DNA from: an uncultured Clostridia bacterium
Lineage (GTDB): Bacteria > Bacillota > Clostridia > UMGS1810
Assembly (NCBI GenBank): GCA_934481345.1
Contig: CAKSPF010000013.1
Location: forward strand, 1 to 43,548
Length of the DNA: 43,548 nt
Direction of reading: 5' to 3'
This document shows, piece after piece, positions 1 through 8,123 of this stretch. Numbering within the stretch: the stretch's first letter is position 1; every line of letters begins with the position of its first letter. Under the pieces are notes generated by a model. The model was not told where the DNA came from, made no database searches, and saw only the letters and a program-made list of their open reading frames with translations. The position numbers and the translations under genes were made by a program.

Positions 1-43
1 CTTTGACGTACTCAAATGCCTCAACCCCGCATAAACACTAGGT

Positions 44-1537
44 TTATTTATCCAAGCTCTTCATTGTCGGGAACAAAAGTACATCTCTTATTGAATACGA
101 ATCCGTAAGGAGCATTACAAATCTATCTATACCTATTCCGAGGCCGCCTGTAGGTGCCATACCGTATTCAAGGGCATTTATATAGTCCTCATCCATCATT
201 CCGGCTTCGTCATCGCCTTTTTCGCGCGCTTCAACCTGTTTTTCAAATCTTTCCTTCTGATCTATCGGGTCATTAAGCTCGCTGAAAGCATTTCCGTACT
301 CGGTACCGTTTATAAAGAATTCGAATCTCTCTGTATATGCCGGGTCTGACGGCTTTTTCTTTGCAAGCGGCGAAACCTCAATCGGATAATCCATTATAAA
401 TGTAGGCTGAATAAGCTGTGCTTCGACTTTCTCATCAAACACTTCATACATTGCCTCTCCGACCGATTTGCCTTCCTCAACCTCTACACCGACGCTTTTA
501 GCCAATGCAACAGCTTCCTCGGAAGTTGAAACAGCGGTAAAATCTGCTCCGGCATATTTCTTTACGGCATCCATCATTGTAATTCGTTCCCAGCCCTTGC
601 CGAGATGAATTTCTTTGCCCTGATAGGTAATATCGGTTGTGCCGAGTACCTTTTCGGTTACTGACGAAACGAGCTCCTCGGTGAGATTCATCATGCCGTG
701 ATAATCCGTAAATGCCTCATACAGCTCAATCGTGGTAAACTCAGGATTATGCTTGACGTCCATTCCCTCATTGCGGAAAATCCTGCCTATCTCATATACC
801 TTTTCAAGTCCGCCTACGATAAGCCTTTTAAGATTAAGCTCCGTAGCTATTCTTAAATACATATCTATATCCAAAGTATTATGATGCGTTATAAAAGGTC
901 TTGCCGTTGCACCGCCGGAAATAGTATTTAATACCGGTGTTTCAACCTCTATATAACCTCTGTTATCCAAAAATTCGCGAATATATTTTATTACCTTGCT
1001 TCTTATTATAAACGTCTTTTTAACGTCAGGATTTATGATAAGGTCTACATATCTCTGACGGTATCTGAGCTCGGTATCTTTAAGTCCGTGCCATTTTTCG
1101 GGAAGCGGTCTTAATGACTTTGACAAAAGAGTAACTTCCTCGGCATGGATTGATATTTCTCCTGTTCCGGTCTTGAAAACCTTACCTTTTATACCTACAA
1201 TATCGCCTATGTCAAATTTCTTGAATTTCTTGTATGATTCCTCGCCTATGTCATCACGGCGCACATAGCACTGAAGCGTGCCGTCGCGGTCGGCAACGTG
1301 GCAGAAAGAAGCTTTTCCCATTACTCTCTTGCTCATTATACGTCCTGCGATTGAATGAACCGTACCTTCAAGCTCATCGAAATTCTCAATAATTTCGATG
1401 CTTGATTTATCTCTGTCATATGTCATAACTTCAAACGGGTTTTCGCCGTTATCCTGAAGTTCTTTCAGCTTGTCTCTCCTTACGCGGAGCAATTCGTTTA
1501 AATTTTCTTCTGTATTTTCTGTTGGAATATTTGCCAT
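44..1537 (-). CDS. lysS: Lysyl-tRNA synthetase, class II
   Basis: Charges tRNA-Lys with lysine in the cytoplasm. The 497-residue length is normal for the bacterial class II enzyme. An N-terminal OB-fold anticodon-binding domain (about residues 55-160) precedes the class II catalytic core. Motif 1 lies in the GYIEVETPVL stretch, motif 2 in FRNEGMDVKHNPEFTTIE, and motif 3 in GLGIGIDRFVMLLT near the C-terminus. The start ATG has an AAAGGAAAG ribosome binding site. It lies 14 bases downstream of greA on the same strand, and a greA-lysS pair is a common Firmicutes arrangement, so both are probably transcribed from the promoter near 2239-2267. I am confident of the function. Confidence 0.98.
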   Translation of the reverse strand: MANIPTENTEENLNELLRVRRDKLKELQDNGENPFEVMTYDRDKSSIEIIENFDELEGTVHSIAGRIMSKRVMGKASFCHVADRDGTLQCYVRRDDIGEESYKKFKKFDIGDIVGIKGKVFKTGTGEISIHAEEVTLLSKSLRPLPEKWHGLKDTELRYRQRYVDLIINPDVKKTFIIRSKVIKYIREFLDNRGYIEVETPVLNTISGGATARPFITHHNTLDIDMYLRIATELNLKRLIVGGLEKVYEIGRIFRNEGMDVKHNPEFTTIELYEAFTDYHGMMNLTEELVSSVTEKVLGTTDITYQGKEIHLGKGWERITMMDAVKKYAGADFTAVSTSEEAVALAKSVGVEVEEGKSVGEAMYEVFDEKVEAQLIQPTFIMDYPIEVSPLAKKKPSDPAYTERFEFFINGTEYGNAFSELNDPIDQKERFEKQVEAREKGDDEAGMMDEDYINALEYGMAPTGGLGIGIDRFVMLLTDSYSIRDVLLFPTMKSLDK

Positions 1538-1551
1538 TTGTACTTTCCTTT

Positions 1552-2031
1552 CTATTTGTTTATCTCAAGCACCTTAAACTGTATTACGTCACCGTCGGGA
1601 AGCTCTACATTTACGGTTTCGCCTGCTTTTTTGCCAAGCAAAGCGGCGCCGACGGGCGATTCGTCCGAAATCTTTCCGTCATCGGGGTTTGCCTCTGTGG
1701 AACCTACTATTGAATACTCGGCTTCCTCGTCAAATTCTATATCATAAACCTTAACTCTGGAACCTATGCTTATGACATCGGTCGAAACGTCGTTTTCGGA
1801 AACAACCTGTGCATTTTTAAGCATGTTTTCAATTTCCGTTATGCGCTTCTCCATAGCAGCCTGTGCGTCCTTTGCAGCGTCATATTCTGCATTTTCGCTG
1901 AGGTCGCCGTAGCTGCGGGCTTCTTTGATTTTTTCGGCAATTTCTTTTCTGCCCTCTACTTTAAGACCTTCCAGTTCTTCCTCAAGCTTTTTGTAACCCT
2001 CCGGGGTTAAAATAATAGGTTTTGCTGCCAT
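1552..2031 (-). CDS. greA: Transcription elongation factor GreA
   Basis: GreA enters the RNA polymerase secondary channel and stimulates cleavage of backtracked transcripts. The 159-residue length is standard. Residues 1-75 form the predicted coiled coil. The loop at its tip carries YGDLSENAEY, with D43 and E46 corresponding to the acidic residues that position catalytic magnesium. The C-terminal half is the FKBP-like domain, with the SPVGAALLGKKAGE stretch typical of the family. The start has an AAAGGAGAT ribosome binding site. It is the first gene of a pair with lysS and has an approximately 200-base leader. Confidence 0.97.
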   Translation of the reverse strand: MAAKPIILTPEGYKKLEEELEGLKVEGRKEIAEKIKEARSYGDLSENAEYDAAKDAQAAMEKRITEIENMLKNAQVVSENDVSTDVISIGSRVKVYDIEFDEEAEYSIVGSTEANPDDGKISDESPVGAALLGKKAGETVNVELPDGDVIQFKVLEINK

Positions 2032-2267
2032 TGTTACATATCTCCTTTAAACATTCTGCAAAGTATTGCAGTATTTTGGTAATACAATCGGAAAGAGCTT
2101 TTTATACTCACAACCGAATTGCGGCATTCAAGCCTTTAGTATTCCGAGATGTCTGATAAAAATTCGTTAAAAACAAGTTTAATGAATTCTAAAGTGTATA
2201 TTCTATAGATATACATACTACCATATTATAATTACAATATTATAATAAAATGACGGCAAAAAGTCAA
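2032..2267 (-). promoter_or_regulatory. Promoter and long leader of greA-lysS
   Basis: On the minus strand a -35 TTGACT (2262-2267) and a -10 TATAAT (2239-2244) are separated by exactly 17 bases, so transcription should begin near 2232. That leaves about 200 untranslated bases before greA. The leader is AT-rich. I see no recognisable riboswitch and no strong terminator in it. A second TATAAT-like box lies just downstream. The leader therefore remains unexplained. Confidence 0.75.
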
Positions 2268-2299
2268 GTCCTTATTTTTCAGGATATATTTTGAATTTA

Positions 2300-2330
2300 T
2301 AAAAAAAATGCACATTATTAAATGTGCATT
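2300..2330 (-). terminator. Intrinsic terminator after the metallo-beta-lactamase gene
   Basis: On the minus strand a 10-base-pair stem, AATGCACATT with AATGTGCATT around a four-base loop, is followed by a run of eight T. The stop codon of the upstream gene lies at the edge of the stem. It separates that gene from the greA promoter. Confidence 0.9.
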
Positions 2331-3549
2331 AATTTGGGGGAGTGCATATACTGCACGGAGTAAGCCCTTTTGATTTTGCAATACTGAGATTGCTCTGTAT
2401 TTTGCTTTTGCTTAAATACCTGCATCCGTTTCTGTGATACTTTTTCCCGGTATTTGTAATATATACAATTTCATCACCTGCGGTTTGACTGACAATTTCC
2501 GCAGATGCTTCTTTATCCGCCGGCTGCAAATCTTCATTTGCTCCGGGTGTTACATAGCTGGGGTGTACTTTCTCTCCCAAACTTTCTGCACCGTCATTGC
2601 TGCTTTTTTCTTCTGGAGGAGCATTTTCTTTTTTTACGGAAGACTTTTTCGGAAAAATTATATTTTTACCGTCAGTTGATATTAAAACCGTTCCGTTTAA
2701 ATCCGTTCGGTATACGTCAACATTGTATTTTTTAAAAATCTGCAGCACTTCGGCATTCGGATGACCGTAGCTATTGCCCTTGCCGCATGATATGACCGCA
2801 CACACCGGTGCGACTTTTTTGACAAATTCCTCACATGAAGCGGTAGACGAGCCGTGATGCCCCGCTTTCAGAACGTCGGCAGACAAATCTGCTCCCGAAC
2901 GAATGAGTTCTCGTTCAACGCTGCTTTCCGCATCACCTGTGAAAATAAACGCTTTTTCCTTATACTTTATTTTTACAACCGCAGAAAAATTGTTAATATC
3001 AGAATAGCTTTCCTTTACCGGTGAAAGTATATCAATTCTGAGATTTTTCGAATTTATAATACTTACTCCCGCTTTTGCCCGATTTATTTTTAAATTCTTT
3101 TCCGATATTACATCAAGCAGATTTTCAAACGAGCGCGTTGTGTGTTCTGCATCGGGCATATAAAGTTTTCCGACATCAAAACTTTTTATTACCTCTGCCA
3201 TACCGCCTATGTGGTCGTCATGGGGATGAGTGCAGACTATGTAATCTATTTTTGAATATTTCAGATTTTTAATTGCACTTGTTACATCAACGGCATTTTC
3301 GGGATTACCCGCGTCAATCAAAAGAGTTTCGCCGTTCGGCAATTCGACAAATGTGCTGTCTGCCTGCCCCACATCAAGATAATGAACCTTTAAAATACCT
3401 TCATCGGAGGTGTTTGTTTCCGAAATTTCAAAGCTTTTGGCAATGTTTATTTTGCCGGAATCCGCAAAACTGTATATGATAATGCACAGCAAAGCAAAAA
3501 ATACGGAAAACATTGTTTTTTGGGAAATTCTTTTCTTTGGTTTTTGCAC
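2329..3549 (-). CDS. Membrane-anchored ComEC/Rec2-type metallo-beta-lactamase protein with C-terminal Cys/His domain
   Basis: The 406-residue protein has one N-terminal hydrophobic segment (about 13-28), so the catalytic part is probably outside the membrane as an anchored or secreted domain. Residues 52-300 are a metallo-beta-lactamase fold of the ComEC C-terminal type: HYLDVGQAD, THPHDDH at 107-113 (the HxHxDH metal motif), FTGDAES and the GHHGS motif. The freestanding form lacks the ComEC channel segments. The last 45 residues are a separate module with KYHRNGCRYL followed by CSIC, a likely metal-binding Cys/His motif, joined by a low-complexity linker. Similar freestanding proteins are usually annotated as competence-related hydrolases; the substrate (DNA, or possibly a nucleotide) cannot be read from sequence. 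It is monocistronic, with an extended -10 promoter just upstream, the last of four repeated copies. Confidence 0.85.
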   Translation of the reverse strand: MQKPKKRISQKTMFSVFFALLCIIIYSFADSGKINIAKSFEISETNTSDEGILKVHYLDVGQADSTFVELPNGETLLIDAGNPENAVDVTSAIKNLKYSKIDYIVCTHPHDDHIGGMAEVIKSFDVGKLYMPDAEHTTRSFENLLDVISEKNLKINRAKAGVSIINSKNLRIDILSPVKESYSDINNFSAVVKIKYKEKAFIFTGDAESSVERELIRSGADLSADVLKAGHHGSSTASCEEFVKKVAPVCAVISCGKGNSYGHPNAEVLQIFKKYNVDVYRTDLNGTVLISTDGKNIIFPKKSSVKKENAPPEEKSSNDGAESLGEKVHPSYVTPGANEDLQPADKEASAEIVSQTAGDEIVYITNTGKKYHRNGCRYLSKSKIQSNLSIAKSKGLTPCSICTPPN

Positions 3550-3574
3550 AGGCTTTCTCCTTTCGTTATACTAA

Positions 3575-3911
3575 GGTTATTATACCATGAGTAAAAATGC
3601 TTGCTTGCAAGGGCATTTTTGCGAAGCCGTCAATAACACAACCGCACAAGTGCGGGCGGCAGAGCCGCCAAGGCTTGCTTAGCAAGACTTGTTGTGGTTA
3701 TTATACCATAAGTGCAAGCCGCAATCGGCTTGCTTCACACCGGTTCAATAAACACATCGGTATTTTTAGATAAAATCTAAAAATTACTTATATTGTGGTT
3801 ATTATACCATAACAGCGAAGGCGGCTGAATGTCGCCGAGCATTATGATTCAATGTTCTCCGAAACATAGAAATCTTTGATTTCGTTATGTTTCGTGAGGT
3901 TATTATACCAT
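3575..3911 (-). repeat. Array of four identical extended -10 promoter motifs interleaved with hairpins
   Basis: The 14-mer GGTTATTATACCAT occurs exactly at 3575-3588, 3696-3709, 3797-3810 and 3898-3911, with periods of 121, 101 and 101 bases. On the minus strand it reads ATGGTATAATAACC, which contains TGGTATAAT, a perfect extended -10 promoter pointing at the metallo-beta-lactamase gene. Each interval has different sequence but the same plan: a palindrome just downstream of the -10, a short conserved CAAT-type stretch, and another palindrome before the next copy. Clear palindromes on the plus strand include 3714-3733 (GCAAGCCG with CGGCTTGC), TTTTTAGAT with ATCTAAAAA near 3762-3785, and CGAAACATA with TATGTTTCG near 3860-3895. 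I do not recognise this as a named family. Confidence 0.75.
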
Positions 3912-3970
3912 ATGTAAAATGAAAATAAAGCAAAATTCTGTCGATTGCTTTAAATTTTGTTTTAATATCA

Positions 3971-4011
3971 AAAAAAACGCCCCAAAAATTCTCTGTTTTT
4001 GGAACGTTTTT
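3971..4011 (-). terminator. Intrinsic terminator of the aromatic operon
   Basis: On the minus strand, AACGTTCCAAAAA pairs imperfectly with TTTTTGGGGCGTT and is followed by eight T. It lies about 30 bases after the ACT-domain gene, the last gene of the six-gene operon. Confidence 0.85.
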
Positions 4012-4041
4012 CTATACTGACATTGACGCACAGCAGTCAAA

Positions 4042-4473
4042 TTAAATTCTGTATATATCGCCTGCGCTGATTGTTGTTATATTGTTTTTTTCAAAACATT
4101 CAGCCGCTTTCTGAGGCTCGCTGACCTTCATTACCACAAGCGCGCCTTTGTCGCTCTTGCCTACGAATGCATACATATAGTCAATCTCCACACCGCTCTC
4201 CTTAAGAAGTCTGAGCACCTTTGCCAGTCCTCCGGGAGTATCGGAAACCCCTACGCCTATAACCTCCGTCACCTTTACGATTGCTCCGTATTCTTTAAGA
4301 ACCTTTACGGATTTTTCGGCGTCACTTGTGATTAATCTTACAATGCCGAAATCGGTCGTATCGGCAATGGAAAGCGCGCTTATGTCTATGCCGTTGTCAC
4401 CGAGCACGCCTATCACGTCTGCAATTTTACCCGACTTGTTTTCAATAAAAATCGAAACCTGCTTAATAAACAT
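4042..4473 (-). CDS. Tandem ACT-domain amino-acid-binding protein
   Basis: A 143-residue protein made of two ACT domains (about residues 2-65 and 70-140), with no catalytic domain. The first opens with an ENKSGKIADVIGVLGDNGID stretch and the second with SDTPGGLAKVLRLLKESGVE, both typical ACT ligand-binding beginnings. ACT domains bind amino acids allosterically. Its place directly after paaK (12-base gap), as the last gene of an arylpyruvate and arylacetate operon, suggests it senses an aromatic amino acid or a product of the pathway. That role is inferred from context. The start has a GGAGGG ribosome binding site. Confidence 0.9.
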   Translation of the reverse strand: MFIKQVSIFIENKSGKIADVIGVLGDNGIDISALSIADTTDFGIVRLITSDAEKSVKVLKEYGAIVKVTEVIGVGVSDTPGGLAKVLRLLKESGVEIDYMYAFVGKSDKGALVVMKVSEPQKAAECFEKNNITTISAGDIYRI

Positions 4474-4485
4474 AGTGTTTCCCTC

Positions 4486-5790
4486 CTATACAAGCTTTCT
4501 GTTATCTATAACTCTTTTTGCCTTGCCTTCGCTTCTCGTTATGGTTTTCGGCTCTACAATCGTAACCTTTGCGGAAAGTCCCAGTACGGATCTGAGCTGT
4601 TCCTTTATATTTCTTTCTATTTTTTCTATTGATTTTACATCATCGGAGAAAAGATTTTCAGACATTTCCACCTGTACCTCAAGCGTATCGGTATTGTTTA
4701 CTCTGCCTACGATAATCTGATAATTCGGCGTAACGTCACCGCCGACTTTCAGAAGTACCTCTTCTATCTGCGACGGGAATACGTTTACGCCTCTTATGAT
4801 AAGCATATCGTCGCTTCTGCCGGTCGGTTTGTTCATTCTTATAAATGTCCTTCCGCACTTGCATTTCTCGTATTTAAGCGAACAAATATCGCGTGTGCGG
4901 TATCTTATTACCGGGAAAGCCTCTTTGGTAACGGTTGTAAATACAAGCTCGCCCGAAGAACCCTCCGGCAAAACCTCGCCCGTGTCGGGATCTATGATTT
5001 CGGGAATAAACATATCCTCACATACATGCATACCGTCCTGACACTCACATTCGTATGCAACGCCGGGTCCCATTATTTCCGAAAGTCCGTATACGTCATA
5101 TGCCTTGATATTAAGCTTATCCTCAATGGCTTTTCTCATATCCTCCGTCCACGGCTCTGCGCCGAATATTCCGGCCTTGAGCTTCAGCTTGTCTTTAACT
5201 CCCATTTCCTCGATTGCCTCGCCGAGATACATTGCATATGACGGTGTGCAGCAAAGGATTGTCGTGCCGAAGTCTATCATTGTCTGAATCTGCCTTTGCG
5301 TATTTCCCGATGAAGTAGGTATAACAGCCGCACCGATTTTCTCGGCGCCGGCATGTGCGCCCAGTCCTCCCGTAAACAATCCGTAGCCGTATGACACCTG
5401 CACCAACGACTCGTCCGAGCCTCCGACTGCCGCAATCTGGCGCGCCATGCAGTCCGACCACATATCCAAATCATGCTCCGTATATCCTACCACTATTTGC
5501 TTTCCGGTTGTTCCGCTTGACGCATGAAGTCTTTTTATCTGCTTTGTCGGCACTGCAAAAAGCCCGAAGGGATAATAATCTCTCAAATCCTGCTTGTATG
5601 AAAAAGGCAGCTTTGACAAATCCTCAATACCGTGTATATCCTCCGGCTTTATACCCTTTTCATCCATTCTCTGTCTGAAAAGCGCCACGTTTTCGTACAT
5701 TCGCTTAACCTGCCACACCAGGCGTTCGCTCTGGAGCTTCTTCAGCTCCGCTCTGTCCATACATTCGTACTCTTTCTGATAAATCGACAT
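4486..5790 (-). CDS. paaK: Phenylacetate-CoA ligase (AMP-forming)
   Basis: Activates an aryl acetate with ATP and CoA to aryl-acetyl-CoA. The sequence shows the adenylation motifs HASSGTTGKQIVVGYT (phosphate-binding loop), YDVYGLSEIMGPGVAYEC, YRTRDI and the C-terminal PaaK lid domain with GRSDDMLIIRGVNVFPSQIEE. I place the start at the second in-frame ATG (434 residues). An AGGAGG site lies 9 bases upstream of it, whereas the first ATG (5806-5808) lies just ahead of that AGGAGG with none of its own. The gene follows iorB directly. Since iorAB makes aryl-acetyl-CoA, this ligase could salvage free aryl acetates; whether it prefers phenylacetate or indoleacetate cannot be told. Confidence 0.95.
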   Translation of the reverse strand: MSIYQKEYECMDRAELKKLQSERLVWQVKRMYENVALFRQRMDEKGIKPEDIHGIEDLSKLPFSYKQDLRDYYPFGLFAVPTKQIKRLHASSGTTGKQIVVGYTEHDLDMWSDCMARQIAAVGGSDESLVQVSYGYGLFTGGLGAHAGAEKIGAAVIPTSSGNTQRQIQTMIDFGTTILCCTPSYAMYLGEAIEEMGVKDKLKLKAGIFGAEPWTEDMRKAIEDKLNIKAYDVYGLSEIMGPGVAYECECQDGMHVCEDMFIPEIIDPDTGEVLPEGSSGELVFTTVTKEAFPVIRYRTRDICSLKYEKCKCGRTFIRMNKPTGRSDDMLIIRGVNVFPSQIEEVLLKVGGDVTPNYQIIVGRVNNTDTLEVQVEMSENLFSDDVKSIEKIERNIKEQLRSVLGLSAKVTIVEPKTITRSEGKAKRVIDNRKLV

Positions 5791-5807
5791 TTGCTGCCGC
5801 CTCCTCA

Positions 5808-6374
5808 TTATAAATTGTATCCTATATCAAAAGCTTTAAGGTTAACGTCCAGGAATTTTTGCGGTACGGTCGTTTTCAAAACCTCGATCCACTTCTCATA
5901 TTCAATATCGGTACGTTTTGCCAGAACTCCTATAAGAACCACATTTACTGCTTTTATGTTTCCCGCCTCGGTAGCTGCTTTCAACGCGTCCGTTTCGATA
6001 AGTTTGATTTTTGCCGACATCTTCTCAAAAATATTTTCGGGATACTCTGCCGCACCGGTGATAACCGGCATGGGGTCCATCTTCTGCGTATTGGCAATCA
6101 TTATGCCGTCCTTTTTGAGATACGGCATTGCACGGTAAGCCTCCAGCATTTCAAATGCCAGTATTATATCCGCTTCGCCTTTGTCTATAATCGGTGAATA
6201 CACCTTGTCGCCGTATTTTACATAGGTTACCACGCTTCCGCCCCTCTGGCTCATTCCGTGAACCTCGGAAACCTTGACGTCATATCCCTCGTTTGTGAGC
6301 AGATTTCCCAGAATTCTGCTGGCAAGGAGCGTTCCCTGACCGCCGACACCTACAATCATAATATTCTTAGTCAT
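5808..6374 (-). CDS. iorB: Indolepyruvate:ferredoxin oxidoreductase, beta subunit
   Basis: The gamma-type 2-oxoacid oxidoreductase subunit partnering IorA. The 188-residue length is standard. It begins with MIVGVGGQGTLLASRILGN and continues with EVHGMSQRGGSV, both hallmarks of the pyruvate ferredoxin oxidoreductase gamma domain. The complex decarboxylates arylpyruvates (indole-, phenyl- or hydroxyphenylpyruvate) to the aryl-acetyl-CoA while reducing ferredoxin. The gene lies 3 bases after iorA, with an AGGAGG site 8 bases before its ATG, so the subunits are translated in tandem. Confidence 0.96.
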   Translation of the reverse strand: MTKNIMIVGVGGQGTLLASRILGNLLTNEGYDVKVSEVHGMSQRGGSVVTYVKYGDKVYSPIIDKGEADIILAFEMLEAYRAMPYLKKDGIMIANTQKMDPMPVITGAAEYPENIFEKMSAKIKLIETDALKAATEAGNIKAVNVVLIGVLAKRTDIEYEKWIEVLKTTVPQKFLDVNLKAFDIGYNL

Positions 6375-6377
6375 CTC

Positions 6378-8111
6378 TTAATCCTCCTTGCTTATTGCGC
6401 CGAACGGGCAAATTCCCGTGCAAAGACCGCAGCCGTTGCATTGGGTTTTATCTATGCGTACCTCGCCGTTTTTAACGGAAATTGCCGGACAGCCAAGCTT
6501 CATGCACTTTTTGCATTTTTTGCACTTATCGGTTATTACACAGTGTCCCGTATATTTGACGGTCTTTAAAAGCGCGCAGGGTCTTTGCGCTATAATCACC
6601 GACGGTTCCTCCGCTTCGAGCTCCGCTTTAAGAACCTTTTCAAAGCCCGCCGTATCAAACGGATCTACGACCTCTACTCTTCTTACGCCTATCGCCTTTG
6701 ACAAAGCCACAAGATTTACCTGGGTTGTAGGCTCTTTTCTTATGGTATATCCGGTTGTCGGGTTATCCTGATGCCCGGTCATTCCCGTTATGGAATTATC
6801 CAGTATTATAACGGTGTTGTTGCCCTTGTTGTAAACAATATCGACAAGTCCCGTAATGCCCGAATGCATAAATGTGGAATCGCCTATAACGGCAACCAGC
6901 TTTTTGTTGAACTCACTGCCTCTTGCCTTTGCCATGCCCATAGCACCGCTGACGCTTGCACCCATGCAGACCGTGGTATCCACGCTTGCAAGCGGCGCTA
7001 CGGCTCCGAGGGTATAACAGCCTATATCTCCGGAAACCGTAAGTCCCATTTTGCTGAGAACATAGAAAGTACCCCTGTGAGGACATCCGGCACACATTAC
7101 CGGCGGCCTTACCGGTATTTCTTCATCTATGGTATTATACGGCGCAGCATTTTCATCCAATACAACCTTTTTTATCATAGTCGGTGTATACTCGCCAAGA
7201 AGCGTAAACGCGTCTTTACCTATAACTTCTATTCCTATGCTTTTGCAGTATTCCTCAAAGAACGGGTCAAGCTCTTCTATAACGTAAACCTTCTCGTGCT
7301 TTTGTGCAAAATCCTTTATCAGCTTTTCGGGAAGCGGATATACCATTCCGAGCTTTAAGTAACTTACTCTGTCGCCGAGCGCTTCCTTTGCATACATATA
7401 TGATATTCCCGATGTTATAACGCCGATTTTACCGCTGTTTATTTCCGCGGTGTTCAGCGGACAGCTTTCCGCGTACTGCGCAAGGTTTTTCATACGTTCC
7501 TCAACTATAACGTGGCGGAGCTTTGCATTTCCGGGCATCATAACGTTTTTGCGTATATCTTTGTTATACGGCTTCAGCTCCACGTTTTGTCTTTCTTCCT
7601 CCTCCACAAGCCCCTGTGAGTGAGAAACTCTCGTGGAAAGTCTTATTATTACCGGTGTATCGAATTTCTCGCTTATTTCATATGCAAGCTTGGTAAATTC
7701 CTTACATTCAAGGCTGTCAGACGGTTCAAGCATTACCGTTTTTGAAGCCTTTGCATAATGCCTTGAGTCCTGTTCATTCTGTGACGAATGCATTCCGGGA
7801 TCGTCCGCAACGCAGAACACAAGTCCGCCGTTTGTGCCGATATAGCTTATAGTAAAAAGCGGATCCGCCATTACGTTCATTCCCACGTGCTTCATACATG
7901 ACATACTTCTCGCGCCGCCTATGGACGCACCGATTGCGACCTCTGCCGCAACCTTCTCGTTCGGCGACCACTCTACATATATATCGTCAAATTTCACAAT
8001 GTTTTCCGTGATTTCGGTACTCGGTGTACCGGGGTATGACGCAACTACCGTAACGCCTGCCTCATATGCTCCTCTTGCAACCGCTTCGTTGCCTATCATT
8101 AATCTTTTCAA
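6378..8111 (-). CDS. iorA: Indolepyruvate:ferredoxin oxidoreductase, alpha subunit
   Basis: The catalytic subunit, 577 residues. The N-terminal half is the pyrimidine-binding domain with EVAIGASIGGARSMSCMKHV. The middle holds the thiamine diphosphate domain, with VMCAGCPHRG, GDIGCYTLG and GDSTFMHSGI (the GDS-N type ThDP motif). The last 70 residues carry two ferredoxin-type cysteine clusters, CKKCKKCMKLGC and CNGCGLCTGICPFGA, for [4Fe-4S] centres. The best start is TTG at 8109-8111, with AGGAG 9 bases upstream; an internal ATG at residue 5 is the alternative. It acts in the cytoplasm in fermentative oxidation of aromatic amino acids. Confidence 0.96.
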   Translation of the reverse strand: MKRLMIGNEAVARGAYEAGVTVVASYPGTPSTEITENIVKFDDIYVEWSPNEKVAAEVAIGASIGGARSMSCMKHVGMNVMADPLFTISYIGTNGGLVFCVADDPGMHSSQNEQDSRHYAKASKTVMLEPSDSLECKEFTKLAYEISEKFDTPVIIRLSTRVSHSQGLVEEEERQNVELKPYNKDIRKNVMMPGNAKLRHVIVEERMKNLAQYAESCPLNTAEINSGKIGVITSGISYMYAKEALGDRVSYLKLGMVYPLPEKLIKDFAQKHEKVYVIEELDPFFEEYCKSIGIEVIGKDAFTLLGEYTPTMIKKVVLDENAAPYNTIDEEIPVRPPVMCAGCPHRGTFYVLSKMGLTVSGDIGCYTLGAVAPLASVDTTVCMGASVSGAMGMAKARGSEFNKKLVAVIGDSTFMHSGITGLVDIVYNKGNNTVIILDNSITGMTGHQDNPTTGYTIRKEPTTQVNLVALSKAIGVRRVEVVDPFDTAGFEKVLKAELEAEEPSVIIAQRPCALLKTVKYTGHCVITDKCKKCKKCMKLGCPAISVKNGEVRIDKTQCNGCGLCTGICPFGAISKED

Positions 8112-8123
8112 AAATATCAGCTC

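Noticed and set aside
3575..3911. Possible CRISPR array from regular 14-mer repeats
   Set aside because: The repeat is short, it is a promoter motif, the intervals of 87-107 bases are palindromic and too long for spacers, and no cas genes are nearby.
5791..5808. paaK start at the first ATG (5806-5808)
   Set aside because: The AGGAGG site lies after this ATG and is correctly spaced for the ATG at 5788-5790.
5632..6138. Open frame of 168 residues on the plus strand
   Set aside because: It runs antisense through paaK and iorB, both strongly supported, and has no recognisable domain.
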